Source: Paracoccus sediminicola (lineage in GTDB: Bacteria; Pseudomonadota; Alphaproteobacteria; Rhodobacterales; Rhodobacteraceae). From it: DNA of 64,000 nt. Under the pieces are notes generated by a model that had not been told where the DNA came from, searched no databases, and saw only the letters and a program-made list of their open reading frames with translations. Shown here one piece after another: positions 34,698 to 44,894 of the stretch (positions are counted from its first letter, which is position 1; each line of letters begins with the position of its first letter). The translations under genes and the position numbers were made by a program. The stretch spans positions 1,178,001-1,242,000 of the forward strand of contig NZ_CP115768.1 of the NCBI RefSeq assembly GCF_027912835.1, read 5' to 3'.

Positions 34698-36045
34698 AAC
34701 CGCCCAAGCCGCAGACCACCGAGACCCGGCGCGGCATCCTGCGCTATGCGCGCGGTTTCCGCCGCGATCTTCTGTCGGCGCTGCCTGCACGGCTCTACCG
34801 GGCATGGATGGCCGAATTCCGGCGCGGGCCGATCCACAGCTTCTTCTGCAACGACCCCGATCTGGTCAGCCTCGTGCTGCGTGAACGCCCGGAGGATTTC
34901 CCGAAATCCGAGAGGCTGCGAACCGGGCTGGCGCCGCTTCTGGGGCGGTCGGTCTTTGTCACAAATGGCGCGGAATGGGCGCGGCAGCGGCGCATCATCG
35001 ACCCGGCCTTCGAGGGGGGCGGCTGCGCGAGGCGTTTCCGCATATGCACGAGGCGGCGCGCGCGGCGGTGGCAAGGCTGGGTCCTGGCGGCGAGATGGAT
35101 GCCGAGCCGCTCACCGCGCATGTCGCGGCGGATGTGATCTTTCGCACGCTGTTCTCGATCCCCATCGAGGACCGGATCGCCGCCGAGGTCTTTGCCGCCT
35201 TCCGCGCCCATCAGGAGGCGCAGCCCATCGTCAACGCCGCCGCCCTTCTGCCCTGGCCGCGCTGGCTGCCCCGCCCGCATTCACGCCGCACCCGCGCCAC
35301 GGCGCGGCAGATCCGCGGCCTCATCGAAGCGCTGGTAACGCGGCGGGCGGCAGAGATCGAAAGCGGGGGCGCGCCGGACGATCTCGCGACCAAGATCATG
35401 ACCACGCCGGACCCTGAGACCGGGCGCCGCTTTGCGCCTGCCGAGATGGTCGATCAGGTCGCGATCTTCTTTCTCGCCGGGCATGAAACCAGCGCTTCGG
35501 CGCTTGCCTGGGCGCTGTGGCTGCTGGCGTCCAACCCCGACTGGCAGCAGCGCGTAGCCATAGAGGCGCGCGAGTTTCTGACCGAAAATCCAACTTTTTC
35601 AGATATATCGAAGCTCAATCTCAGCCGGTCTGCCTTCCGCGAGGCGCTGCGGCTTTACCCGCCCGTGCCGATGATGGTGCGCGAGGCCGCCTGCCCCGCC
35701 CGGTTTCGGGATCGCGCCGTGCCGCGTGGCGCGCAGATCGTGATCTCGCCCTGGCATCTGCACCGGCATGCGCGGCTGTGGGAGGCGCCGGATCATTTCG
35801 ATCCGGGCCGCTGGGACACGGAGAAGGCGCGCGACTGCGCGCGCCGCGCCTATCTGCCGTTCTCGGCGGGGGCGCGGGTCTGCCCCGGCGCGGGATTCGC
35901 GATGATGGAGGGGCCGCTGATCCTGTCGATGATCCTGCGCGACTACCGGATCGAGACGACCCCGGAAACACCGGTCCCCGTGGCCCGGCTGACCGTTCGC
36001 GGCCGGGACGGGATCAGGATCAGGCTTTCACCGCGCGATCCCTGA
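34694..36045 (+). pseudogene. Cytochrome P450 with a one-base frameshift
   Basis: Two overlapping frames together give one P450 of about 450 residues. The first (from ATG 34694) ends its homology in ARQRRIIDPAFEGG; the second resumes with RLREAFPHMHEAARAAVARL and contains the rest: I-helix AGHETSASAL, the ExxR helix FREALRLYP, and the heme loop FSAGARVCPGAG with its Cys ligand. The switch falls in a run of six G at 35014-35019; seven G would restore the frame. The break may be a real mutation or a sequencing error in the homopolymer. The ATG overlaps the upstream stop, and the 3' end overlaps the convergent pyrH by 26 bases. Substrate is unknown. Confidence 0.85.
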
Positions 36046-36787
36046 TCTCCGAGCGGTCCATGACGCGGGTATAGGTGCCCTCGCCTGCAAGGATGCCGCG
36101 GAAACCGCCCGGCTCGTCCAGCGAAAACACGATGATCGGCAGTTTGTTATCCCGCGCGAGCGCAATCGCCGAGGCATCCATCACGCCAAGATTCTTTTGC
36201 AGCGCCTCGTCATAGGTGACATCGTCATAGCGCTTGGCATCGGGAAATTTTTTCGGGTCCTTGTCATAGACCCCGTCGACCTTCGTGCCCTTGAAGATCG
36301 CTTCGCAGTTCATCTCGTTCGCGCGCAGCGTGGCGGCGGTGTCGGTGGTGAAATAGGGATTGCCGGTCCCGGCGGCGAAGATGATTACGCGCTTCTTTTC
36401 AAGATGGCGGACGGCGCGGCGGCGGATATAGGGCTCGGCCACCTCGTCCATGCGGATCGCGGTGATCACGCGGGTGTGGATGCCTTTCGCTTCCAGCGCG
36501 GATTGCATGGCCAGCGCGTTCATCACCGTTGCCAGCATCCCCATGTAATCGGCGGTTGTCCGCTCCATCCCCTGGGCGGAGCCTTGCAGTCCGCGGAAGA
36601 TATTGCCGCCGCCGATGACCATGCAGACCTCGACGCCCATCTTGTGCACCGATTCGACCTCATCGGCGATGCGGGCGATGGTCGGCGGGTGCAGCCCATA
36701 GCCCTGATCGCCCATCAGCGCCTCGCCGGAGATCTTCAGCATGACACGATCATAGCTGGTCGGGGTTTTGGAATTCGTCTCGCTCAT
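36020..36787 (-). CDS. pyrH: Uridylate kinase (UMP kinase)
   Basis: PyrH phosphorylates UMP to UDP with ATP, in the cytosol. The 255-residue product is of the bacterial amino-acid-kinase type: [11 protein letters not shown] at the start, IGGGNIFRG for the phosphate loop, [30 protein letters not shown] and [11 protein letters not shown]. Genes for elongation factor Ts, frr or uppS, its usual neighbours, are not in the window. The stop lies inside the last bases of the convergent P450 gene. No clear terminator separates the two. Confidence 0.96.
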   Translation of the reverse strand: MSETNSKTPTSYDRVMLKISGEALMGDQGYGLHPPTIARIADEVESVHKMGVEVCMVIGGGNIFRGLQGSAQGMERTTADYMGMLATVMNALAMQSALEAKGIHTRVITAIRMDEVAEPYIRRRAVRHLEKKRVIIFAAGTGNPYFTTDTAATLRANEMNCEAIFKGTKVDGVYDKDPKKFPDAKRYDDVTYDEALQKNLGVMDASAIALARDNKLPIIVFSLDEPGGFRGILAGEGTYTRVMDRSEIRDRAVKA

Positions 36788-36868
36788 CGCCTTCGCCCTT
36801 CCAGCGGTTCAACTGCGGCGCAAAATGTCGCAAAAGGGAATCGGATTCAACCGCTCGAAAGGATCAGT

Positions 36869-37759
36869 ATGGGGCTCGACAAGGCAGAGGCGCTGCGCCG
36901 GATCGATCCCGAGCGCCATGTTGTGATCGCCGGGCCGACCGCCTCGGGCAAGTCGGCGCTGGCGCTGGCCATCGCCGAAGCGCAGGGCGGGACGGTGGTG
37001 AATGCCGATGCGATGCAGATCTGGTCCTGCTGGCGGGTGCTGACCGCGCGGCCCGACCCCGAGGAAGAGGCCGCCGCTCCGCATGCGCTTTACGGCCATG
37101 TCGATCCGGGCGCGGCCTATTCGGTCGGCGACTGGCTGCGCGAGGTCGAAACGCTGGAAGGTCGGCGGATCATCGTTGGCGGGACCGGGCTTTATTTGTC
37201 GGCGCTGACCGAAGGATTGGCCCATATCCCCCCGGTGCCGCCGGAAATCCGGGCGCAGGGCGATGAGTGGCTGGCCGCTGGCGGGCTGGCCGAGATGGTC
37301 GCGGCGCTCGATGCGGCGACGCGCGACAAGATCGACACCAACAACCCCGCCCGCGTGCAACGCGCCTGGGAGGTGCTGGAGGCCACCGGACGCGGCATCG
37401 TGGACTGGCAGCGCGACACGCCGCCGCCGATCCTGCCCGCGGATCGGGCGCAGTGTCTGGTGCTGAGCTCGGATCGCGACTGGCTGGCCGGACGGATCGA
37501 GCGGCGCTTCTGGCAGATGTGGGAGCGGGGCGCGGTCGAAGAGGTCGAGGCGATGCTGCCCCAATGGGACGAGCGCGCGCAATGGACCCGCGCCATCGGT
37601 GCCCCCGAGATCGCCGCCTATCTGCGCGGCGATCTGGATGCCGATACGGCGCGGAAGCGTGCCGTGATCGCCTCGCGGCAATATGCGAAATCGCAGCGCA
37701 TCTGGTTTCGCAGCCGGATGAAGGGATGGGAACGGATGCGGGTCGGCCCGGCGGGGTGA
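36869..37759 (+). CDS. miaA: tRNA dimethylallyltransferase
   Basis: MiaA adds the dimethylallyl group to A37 of tRNAs reading codons that begin with U. The 296-residue product has the P-loop VIAGPTASGKSALALA at about residues 21-36, NADAMQIWSCWRVLTARP (the usual DSMQVYRGLDIGTAKP region, here with Ala-Met-Gln-Ile-Trp), GGTGLYLSAL and the C-terminal AIGAPEIAAYL. The Trp-Ser-Cys-Trp variation is common in Rhodobacteraceae. The ATG at 36869 follows AAAGGATCAGT. It is divergent from pyrH. The 139 bases after its stop hold nothing I recognise. Confidence 0.95.
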   Translation: MGLDKAEALRRIDPERHVVIAGPTASGKSALALAIAEAQGGTVVNADAMQIWSCWRVLTARPDPEEEAAAPHALYGHVDPGAAYSVGDWLREVETLEGRRIIVGGTGLYLSALTEGLAHIPPVPPEIRAQGDEWLAAGGLAEMVAALDAATRDKIDTNNPARVQRAWEVLEATGRGIVDWQRDTPPPILPADRAQCLVLSSDRDWLAGRIERRFWQMWERGAVEEVEAMLPQWDERAQWTRAIGAPEIAAYLRGDLDADTARKRAVIASRQYAKSQRIWFRSRMKGWERMRVGPAG

Positions 37760-37898
37760 GGCCGCTGTCTCTGGGCGAGGCTGCGGCTGCGGCGGTCCTA
37801 TGACGCGGCCCCGGCCGTTATTGCAACGCGATCCGGGCTGAAAGCGCGCTCGTCCGCATCTCTGCGACCGATGGCGGGCACGGCCCGGCCGTGGCGGG

Positions 37899-38672
37899 TC
37901 AGCCCTGCTCAGGCGGCGATCCGAAGGCCGCGCGATTGCCCTTGAACCCCTGCGCCACGACGAATTTCTCGGACGAATCGGACCGCGAGGCCGGGGGCTT
38001 CACATTCGCCACCTTTTCGAAATTCTGCTTGAGCATGGTTTGCAGCGATTGCTCCGCCCCGCCGGCAAGCACCTTGGCCACGAAGGTCCCGCCCTCGGAC
38101 AGCACATCGAAGGCAAGCTGCGCGGCCGCCTCGACAAGCGCCACGATGCGCAGATGGTCGGTGCCCTTATGCCCCGAAGACGAGGCCGCCATGTCTGACA
38201 TCACCACATCCGCCTCGCCGCCGAGCCACGCCTTGACCTTGTCGTCGGCGCCCTCTTCTAGGAAATCCAGCACATGGATCTCGGCGCCGGGGATCGGGTC
38301 GACCTCCTGAATATCGACGCCGATGATGCGGCCCTGCGCCTTGCCCTGCTTTTCGCCAAGCGCATTGATGCGCGGCACCGCCACCTGCAGCCAGCCGCCG
38401 GGCGCGCAGCCCAGATCGACGACCCGCGCGCCGGGCACCAGGAAGCGATATTTGTCGTCCAGTTCGAGGATCTTGTAGGCCGCGCGCCCGCGATAGCCCT
38501 CGCGCTTGGCGCGCTGCACATAGGGATCGTTCAGCTGCCGCTCGAGCCACAGCGTCGAGCTGAGCTTGCGCCCCTTGGCCGATTTCACCCGCACGCGCAG
38601 ATCGCGCTGACCCCGTCCCGAGGATTTGCGTTCCCGCGGCCCTTTTTCGCCGCCGCCCGATTTGCGTGCCAT
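37899..38672 (-). CDS. rlmE: 23S rRNA (uridine-2552-2'-O)-methyltransferase
   Basis: RlmE (RrmJ/FtsJ) methylates U2552 in the A-loop of 23S rRNA. The 257-residue product has a basic N-terminal tail of about 30 residues, the [15 protein letters not shown] segment with the first catalytic Lys, the SAM site [15 protein letters not shown], and [19 protein letters not shown] with the catalytic Asp. The ATG overlaps the TGA of the upstream phosphatase gene as TGATG, giving a two-gene unit. Confidence 0.95.
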   Translation of the reverse strand: MARKSGGGEKGPRERKSSGRGQRDLRVRVKSAKGRKLSSTLWLERQLNDPYVQRAKREGYRGRAAYKILELDDKYRFLVPGARVVDLGCAPGGWLQVAVPRINALGEKQGKAQGRIIGVDIQEVDPIPGAEIHVLDFLEEGADDKVKAWLGGEADVVMSDMAASSSGHKGTDHLRIVALVEAAAQLAFDVLSEGGTFVAKVLAGGAEQSLQTMLKQNFEKVANVKPPASRSDSSEKFVVAQGFKGNRAAFGSPPEQG

Positions 38673-39793
38673 CAGGCCACTCCGTTCAGCTCGTCATCCG
38701 TGATCGCCCCATCGCGCACCATCTGGGCATAAAGCAACCCCTCGCGCAGTCCGCGATCGGCGACGGATAGCCGCCGCGTCGGCCAGATCCGCATCAATGT
38801 CTGAAGGATGGCCGCGCCGGACATGATGAGGGCGTGACGCTCGCGCCCGATCCGGGGATCGGCGCGGCGTCCTTCTGGGCCGAGCGCGAGATAACGCTGG
38901 ATCACCCGGTCGATCTGGGCGGTGGTCATGGTCAGCCCGTCCACCTTGGTCCGGTCATAGCGTTTCAGCCCCAGATGGCTGGCGGCGACAGTGGTCACGG
39001 TGCCAGAGGTGCCGATGATCTGGAAACCGCGCTCCGGCGCGCCCTGCGCATAGGGGGCGAAATCGGCAAGCATTTCCTCGAAATACCAGCTCATCAGCGC
39101 GAAGCGGCCCGGATCGTCGGTCACATCGGCGAACTGATCGCGCAGCGTCGCCACGCCGAGCGGCACGCTGATCCAGTCCACCACCCGTGCCCCGCCGCTG
39201 GCAGAAGGGGTAAAGCTGTCGCCCAGCTTCATGATCGCGCGGGAGCGTTCGCGAGGTTCGACATCCGAAAGATCGATCCAGACCAGCTCTGTCGAGCCGC
39301 CGCCGATATCCACCACCAGAAGCTGTTCCGAGCGCTGATTCACCAGCGGCGCGCAAGAGATCACCGCAAGCCGTGCCTCTTCCTCGGCGCCGATCACCTC
39401 GATGGGCAGGCCGGTTTCGCGCCGGATCAGCCGCATGAAGTCGCGGCTGTTGCGCGCGCGGCGACAGGCCTCGGTCGCAACGAGGCGCATCTTCTTGACG
39501 CGATGCTGTTCCAGCTTGCGGCGGCAGACCTGCAGGGCATGCACGGTGCGCGACATTGAGGCGCGCGAAAGCCGCCCCGACGCCTCGAGCCCGTGGCCAA
39601 GCTGGACCGGCTTCGAAAAGCTGTCGATCACCTGAAACTGACTGCCCGTCGGGCGGGCGATCAGCATCCGGCAACTATTTGTTCCCAAATCCAAAGCCGC
39701 ATAGAGCGGCCCGGATTCGGACTGGCGGGTGCCTGACGGCTCGACCGGTTGTTTCGGGAACGCGTCCGCACCCGCGGGACGCCTGGGCGCCAT
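38672..39793 (-). CDS. Ppx/GppA family phosphatase
   Basis: The 373-residue product is a sugar-kinase/HSP70-fold phosphatase of the exopolyphosphatase/guanosine pentaphosphatase family. It shows [42 protein letters not shown] and [13 protein letters not shown]. It has only the catalytic two-domain core and no C-terminal HD domain, so it is shorter than E. coli Ppx; hydrolysis of pppGpp or polyphosphate is inferred. ATG at 39793 has GGAGG 8 bases before it, preferred over upstream TTG and GTG codons. It is followed directly by rlmE. Confidence 0.9.
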   Translation of the reverse strand: MAPRRPAGADAFPKQPVEPSGTRQSESGPLYAALDLGTNSCRMLIARPTGSQFQVIDSFSKPVQLGHGLEASGRLSRASMSRTVHALQVCRRKLEQHRVKKMRLVATEACRRARNSRDFMRLIRRETGLPIEVIGAEEEARLAVISCAPLVNQRSEQLLVVDIGGGSTELVWIDLSDVEPRERSRAIMKLGDSFTPSASGGARVVDWISVPLGVATLRDQFADVTDDPGRFALMSWYFEEMLADFAPYAQGAPERGFQIIGTSGTVTTVAASHLGLKRYDRTKVDGLTMTTAQIDRVIQRYLALGPEGRRADPRIGRERHALIMSGAAILQTLMRIWPTRRLSVADRGLREGLLYAQMVRDGAITDDELNGVA

Positions 39794-39848
39794 GGTCACG
39801 CCCTCCGATATCAAGTTATCCCCAAGGTAACGAGCCGCGCGCCCCGGT

Positions 39849-40970
39849 TCAAGAGGCGCCGCGGCCGCTGCCGTCGGAAGAGGCGGCGGCGACCGGATCG
39901 TCCTTGCCGCTGCCGAAAAGCCCGGCCAGGCCGCGCGACACGAGATTGCCGACTTTCGGCCGCGGCTGCGCGATGAAGGGCAGCGGGCGGCAAACCTCCA
40001 TCGCGGCGATGCCGACGCGGGCGGTCAGCGCGCCGTTCACGATCCCCTCGCCGAAGCGGCGTGAGAGCTTCGACAGCATCCCGCCCCCGGCAACGGTGTG
40101 GATCAGATCGTCCCCCGCGGCGACCGCGCCGGTCGCCACCAGATGGGTCATCACGGTGCGCGCCAGCCGCCAGCCGCCCACCGCCCCCGCACGGCCGCCA
40201 TAGATCTCGGCCATGCGCCGGATCATCCGCAGATTGGCCAGCAGCGCCGCCGCCACATCGGCGAATGTCAGCGGGATCAGCGCGGTGGCGGTGGCGACGG
40301 TGCGGCTCGCCGCCTCGATCTCGCGCCGCGCCTCCTGATCCAGAGGCGCCATGAGCTGGGTCTCGGCCAGCATCAGCAGGGTTTTCGCATCGAGCGCATC
40401 CCGCCCACGCTCGGCCATATTGGCGCGACCCCATTTCATTTCCGGGCGCTCGGCATAGATCCTGTCAAGCTGCGCCGCCACCTGCCGCGCGCCCTCGAGA
40501 TCGGATTTCGAAAGCGCCAGCCCGGCCTCGCGATGGATATGGTCGATCTGGGCGAATCGGCCCCAGGCCCTGTATTCGCGCCAGGCCATCGCCAGCACGG
40601 CCACGGTGAACAGTGCAAACAACCCCACCCCGATCCAGCCGAGCACCGGCCATCTCTCCATCAACCCGCTGATATAGTTCAGCGCCGAGACCGAGATCAG
40701 AAAGGTGAACAGCGCCACGCCGGTATTGAAGAAAAACCGCGTCAGCTTCGACGGGCCGCGCCCGGCAAGCCGTGTCACCAGCTCCATCGTGCGCGGGCGC
40801 GGCAGGGCCGAGACCCGATCCTCGATGGGGGGCGCATCGGCGGGGTTGGCATCACCCTGCCCCTGATCGTCCCTCGGCGCGGATCTTGGACCGGCGCGGC
40901 GTTGCTGCGCCTGAGGCTGATCCTCATCCAGTTCGATCAGAACCGGGCCCTGCCGGCGTCGTTCGGTCAT
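39849..40970 (-). CDS. YcjF family membrane protein (DUF697/TIGR01620)
   Basis: The 373-residue product has a disordered Pro/Arg/Asp-rich N-terminus (about 1-70), two membrane segments (TRFFFNTGVALFTFLISVSA and PVLGWIGVGLFALFTVAVLA) and a DUF697-like C-terminal domain with RTVATATALIPLTFADVAAAL and GGGMLSKLSRRFGEG. YcjF is linked to stress and envelope functions, without a defined activity. It overlaps ycjX as ATGA (40967-40970), the usual pairing. Confidence 0.88.
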   Translation of the reverse strand: MTERRRQGPVLIELDEDQPQAQQRRAGPRSAPRDDQGQGDANPADAPPIEDRVSALPRPRTMELVTRLAGRGPSKLTRFFFNTGVALFTFLISVSALNYISGLMERWPVLGWIGVGLFALFTVAVLAMAWREYRAWGRFAQIDHIHREAGLALSKSDLEGARQVAAQLDRIYAERPEMKWGRANMAERGRDALDAKTLLMLAETQLMAPLDQEARREIEAASRTVATATALIPLTFADVAAALLANLRMIRRMAEIYGGRAGAVGGWRLARTVMTHLVATGAVAAGDDLIHTVAGGGMLSKLSRRFGEGIVNGALTARVGIAAMEVCRPLPFIAQPRPKVGNLVSRGLAGLFGSGKDDPVAAASSDGSGRGAS

Positions 40971-42346
40971 AGCCGGTCTCCGATCAGAAACTCGGCGGCC
41001 CGGTCGAGCCTGATATGCGGCGGGCCATCGCCGTGGCGGGCGGTATCGGCGGCGGGGCGGAAATTCATGATCGCATAGTCTCCATCCAGCCATTCTGTCT
41101 CGCCCTGACGAGCCGGGGTCAGCAGCGCCGCGGGATCCTCGGGAAGCTCGCCGGGATAAAAGGCCGCCTTGCGCCCGTCCATCAGCGTGCCACGCACGGC
41201 GGGAAGCTCTTCCCCATCCTGCCGGATCACATCCTCGGTGGTAGCGCGCAGCGCGGCAATCGCAATCGCCTCGGTCCGGGCCCCGGCGAAATCAGCGCGG
41301 TCGCGCGCCTCGCGCAGCAGCGCGGTGACGATACGGGTCAGGCGCTGATGCTGGCTGTGATGCAGATGGTCGGCCTTGGTCGCGGCAAACAGGATCCGGT
41401 CCACCCGTCGCAGCCCCAGAAGCTGCGCCAGCCACCCCGTGCGCCCCGGATTGAAGGCGGACAGGATATCCGCCATCGCCCGGCGCAGATCCTCAAGCGC
41501 CTGCGGACCGGCATGGATCGCGCCCAGCACATCGGCCAGCACCACCTGCCGGTCGATCTTGGCGAAATGGTTGCGGAAGAACGGCTTCACGATGCGCGAT
41601 TTATAGGCGTCATAACGCCGCGCGAATTCCCGGCGCAGCGGCGACTTCCCCTCGAAAGGCGGCATCGGCGCAAAGGTCAGCGCCGGAGATCCCGCCATCT
41701 CTCCGGGCAGGATGAAGCGGCCGGGCGTGCAGTCCGAAAACCCGGCTTCTCGGGCGATATTGAGATGTTCGGTATAGCTGGCGGCAAGACGCTGCGCCGT
41801 CGATTCAGAAAACTTCGCCGAAAGATCGACCTCGTTCAGCGCCGCGAGATAGGCATCCGCGCCGGGACGCCCGGCCATCCGGGCCAGCACCTCTTCGGAC
41901 CATTCATCATAGCTGCGCTCCATCAGGCGCAGGTCCAAAAGCCATTCGCCGGGGTAATCGACAATGTCCAGATGCACGGTCTGCTGGCCGCGCAACCCCC
42001 CGAGCATCCCCTTTGGCTGCACCCGCAGCGAGAGGCGCAGCTGCGAAATATGGCGGGTGCCGTCGGGCCAGTAGGGCTCGGGACCGGTCAGCGCGCCGAG
42101 ATAGCGCTCGAATTCGAAGCGCGGCACCGTGTCGTCGGGCTGGGGTTGCAGCCATGCCGAACGGATCGAGCCGTCCGCAGCGGCGCGCAGCGCAGTCATC
42201 CGCCCGCGATCCATGAGATTCGCCACCAGCGAGGTGATGAACACCGTCTTGCCGGCGCGGCTCAGCCCGGTGACGCCCAGCCGGATGACCGGATCGCCCA
42301 TGCCGATGCCGCGCATCAGCCCATCTGTGAAATCGGAAAGTCCCAT
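40967..42346 (-). CDS. YcjX family GTP-binding protein
   Basis: This 459-residue protein is the DUF463/YcjX stress-linked P-loop protein. The Walker A motif is GLSRAGKTVFITSL at about residues 28-41, DIVDYPGEWLLDL matches the switch region, and FAATKADHLHHSQH holds the TKxD specificity motif of GTPases. It stands upstream of the YcjF-like gene and is divergent from hrpB. Its cellular role is poorly known; in enterobacteria the pair belongs to the phage-shock regulon neighbourhood, but no psp genes are seen here. Confidence 0.92.
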   Translation of the reverse strand: MGLSDFTDGLMRGIGMGDPVIRLGVTGLSRAGKTVFITSLVANLMDRGRMTALRAAADGSIRSAWLQPQPDDTVPRFEFERYLGALTGPEPYWPDGTRHISQLRLSLRVQPKGMLGGLRGQQTVHLDIVDYPGEWLLDLRLMERSYDEWSEEVLARMAGRPGADAYLAALNEVDLSAKFSESTAQRLAASYTEHLNIAREAGFSDCTPGRFILPGEMAGSPALTFAPMPPFEGKSPLRREFARRYDAYKSRIVKPFFRNHFAKIDRQVVLADVLGAIHAGPQALEDLRRAMADILSAFNPGRTGWLAQLLGLRRVDRILFAATKADHLHHSQHQRLTRIVTALLREARDRADFAGARTEAIAIAALRATTEDVIRQDGEELPAVRGTLMDGRKAAFYPGELPEDPAALLTPARQGETEWLDGDYAIMNFRPAADTARHGDGPPHIRLDRAAEFLIGDRL

Positions 42347-42470
42347 CTGCCCGCCATATGTTTCCCGGTTAACCCCCTGCCCCGGCGCAGAGTTTCATAT
42401 CGGGCGCAACGCGGCGCGGTTCAAGCATTTCCGCTGGCAGGGCTGGCCGCGCCGGGCGATAAGGCGGGGC

Positions 42471-44873
42471 ATGAGCGACCGCCTTCCCATCGACGACGCC
42501 CTGCCCGCCCTGCGCCGCGCCATGGCGGAACATGGCCGCGCCGTGCTGATCGCGCCGCCCGGTGCGGGCAAGACGACTCGGGTGCCCTTGTCGCTGATGG
42601 ATCAGATCGCGGGCCGGATCGTGATGCTGGAGCCGCGCCGCCTCGCCGCCCGCGCCGCCGCCGAGCGGCTGGCCGAGGGGCTGGGGCAGCGCGTCGGCGG
42701 CGATGTTGGCTTTCGCATCCGGGGCGAGGCCGTGGCGGGCAAGCGCATCGAGGTAGTGACCGAGGGCATCCTGACCCGGATGCTGCAATCGGACCCCTCG
42801 CTGGAGGGGATCGGCTGCGTGATCTTCGACGAGTTTCACGAGCGCAGCCTGAATGCCGATCTGGGACTGGCGCTGACCTGGGAATCGCGCGGCGCGCTGC
42901 GCTTGGACCTGGCGATTCTGGTCATGTCGGCGACACTCGATGCCGGCCCGGTCGCCGCGCTGCTGAATGACGCGCCGGTGGTCGAAAGCATGGGCCGCGC
43001 CTATCCCGTCGAGACGCGTTACCTGCCCCGCCCGCTGCGCGGAGATGCGCGTTTCGATCTGGAGGCCGCGAAGCTGATTGCACAGGCCGAAGCGGAAACC
43101 CGCGACGAGCCCGGCGGCACGATCCTCGTCTTCCTTCCCGGCGAGGGCGAGATCCGGCGCGTCGCCGCCAGCCTCTCGGATCTGCCGGTCGAGATCGCGC
43201 CGCTTTACGGAGCCATGGATTTCAAGGCGCAGCGGGCCGCGCTTGCGCCGCCGGGCGAGACGCGGCGCATCGTGCTGGCGACGGCGATCGCGGAGACCTC
43301 GCTGACCATTCCCGGCGTGCGGGTGGTGGTCGATGGCGGCCGGGCGCGGCGGGCGCGGTTCGATCCTGGCTCGGGCATGTCGCGGCTGGTGACCGAAAAG
43401 CTCTCCCGCGCCGAGGCTGAACAGCGCCGGGGCCGCGCAGGCCGCGTCGCGCCCGGCATCTGCTATCGCATGTGGGCGCGGGCCGAGGAAGGCGCGCTGC
43501 CTGAATACGCGCCTCCGGAAATCGCCGTGGCCGATCTGACCGGGCTGGCACTGGAACTGGCGAATTGGGGCAGCGATGGCACCGATCTGGCCTTTCTGAC
43601 CCCACCGCCAGAGGCCGCGATGGCCGAGGCGCGGGCGCTGCTGCGCGATCTGGGCGCGCTTGATGCGCAGGACCGGATCACCCCGCATGGGCGCGATCTG
43701 GCGGCGCTGCCCGTCCATCCGCGCCTCGCGCATATGCTGGCGGTGGCGGGGCGACAGGCGGCCGATCTGGCGGCGCTGATCGAGGATCGCGACCCGCTGC
43801 GCGGTGTCGGCGCGGATCTGGCGCTGCGTCTGCGGGCGCTGCGCGAACCGGCGCGGCACGGTGCCGCGCGCGGCGCGTTGGAGCGGGTCAGGCAAGAGGC
43901 CGGGCGGCTGCGGCGGCTGACGCAGGATCGGCCCGCCATGTCGCCCGGCGCGATGGCGGCACTTGCCTATCCCGACCGGATCGGGCTGCGGCGGGCGGGG
44001 GATCAGCCGCGCTATCTTCTGTCCGGCGGGCGCGGCGCGGTGCTGCCCGAGGGCGACAGCCTCGCGGCCGAACGGCTGATCGTCGTCACCGATCTGGACG
44101 GCACGGGCCGCGAATCCCGTATCCGTCTGGCGCTGCCGGTCACCGAGGCCGAGTTGCGCGACCTCTTCGCAGACCGCATCGAGACGGTAGAGGCCGTGGA
44201 GTGGGAGCCGCGGCAGGGCCGCATCCTCGCCCGTGAGCGCGAAAAGCTGGGGGCGCTGACACTGGCCGAGCGCAATCTGGACGCGCCGGACGAGACGGCG
44301 CTGGCGCAGGCGGCGTGGCAGGGCGTGCAGACCGAAGGGCTGTTCTGGACCCCGAAAGCCGCGCGGCTGCGGGCGCGGATCCGGCTGATGCAGGATGGGC
44401 CGGATGTCTCGGATGAGGGCCTGCTCGCGAATGGCGACTGGCTGATGCCGTTTCTGGGCAAGGTCCGGAATCGCGGCGATCTGCGCTCGCTGGATCTGAC
44501 CCAGCCGCTGATGAACCTGCTGGGATGGGAGGGGCAGCAGGCCCTGAACCGGCTGGCCCCGGCGCAATACACCACGCCTCTGGGCCGTCAGGTGCCGATC
44601 GATTACGATGCCGAGACGCCTTCGGTCGAGCTGCGACTGCAAGAGCTGTTCGGGGTGACCGCGCATCCGACAGTCGGGGGCCAGCCCCTGCGGATCAGCT
44701 TGCTGTCGCCGGGTCAGAAACCCATTGCGGTGACGACAGATCTGCCGGGGTTCTGGGCCGGTTCCTATGCCGAGGTGCGCAAGGAAATGCGCGGGCGCTA
44801 TCCCAAGCACCCTTGGCCCGAGGACCCGACCGAGGCCGATCCGACTTTGCGCGCCAAGCCGCGCGGGCGCTGA
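42471..44873 (+). CDS. hrpB: ATP-dependent helicase HrpB
   Basis: HrpB is a DExH-box RNA helicase of the DEAH/RHA group with unknown substrate. The 800-residue product has motif I APPGAGKTTRVPLSL at about residues 29-43, motif II FDEFHERSL, motif III MSATLDAG, motif VI QRRGRAGRVAPG and the C-terminal HrpB-specific domain ending in RYPKHPWPEDP. The ATG at 42471 follows AAGGCGGGGC; a frame open to 42129 on this strand is a shadow of ycjX. Confidence 0.94.
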   Translation: MSDRLPIDDALPALRRAMAEHGRAVLIAPPGAGKTTRVPLSLMDQIAGRIVMLEPRRLAARAAAERLAEGLGQRVGGDVGFRIRGEAVAGKRIEVVTEGILTRMLQSDPSLEGIGCVIFDEFHERSLNADLGLALTWESRGALRLDLAILVMSATLDAGPVAALLNDAPVVESMGRAYPVETRYLPRPLRGDARFDLEAAKLIAQAEAETRDEPGGTILVFLPGEGEIRRVAASLSDLPVEIAPLYGAMDFKAQRAALAPPGETRRIVLATAIAETSLTIPGVRVVVDGGRARRARFDPGSGMSRLVTEKLSRAEAEQRRGRAGRVAPGICYRMWARAEEGALPEYAPPEIAVADLTGLALELANWGSDGTDLAFLTPPPEAAMAEARALLRDLGALDAQDRITPHGRDLAALPVHPRLAHMLAVAGRQAADLAALIEDRDPLRGVGADLALRLRALREPARHGAARGALERVRQEAGRLRRLTQDRPAMSPGAMAALAYPDRIGLRRAGDQPRYLLSGGRGAVLPEGDSLAAERLIVVTDLDGTGRESRIRLALPVTEAELRDLFADRIETVEAVEWEPRQGRILAREREKLGALTLAERNLDAPDETALAQAAWQGVQTEGLFWTPKAARLRARIRLMQDGPDVSDEGLLANGDWLMPFLGKVRNRGDLRSLDLTQPLMNLLGWEGQQALNRLAPAQYTTPLGRQVPIDYDAETPSVELRLQELFGVTAHPTVGGQPLRISLLSPGQKPIAVTTDLPGFWAGSYAEVRKEMRGRYPKHPWPEDPTEADPTLRAKPRGR

Positions 44874-44894
44874 GCCGGCGCGATCAGGCCAGGA

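Noticed and set aside
34694-36045. Two separate P450-related genes
   Set aside because: The first frame loses P450 character exactly where the second gains it, at a G-run; one frameshifted gene explains both.
42369-44810. An 813-codon open frame on the minus strand opposite hrpB
   Set aside because: hrpB on the other strand has all helicase motifs; this frame is its antisense shadow.
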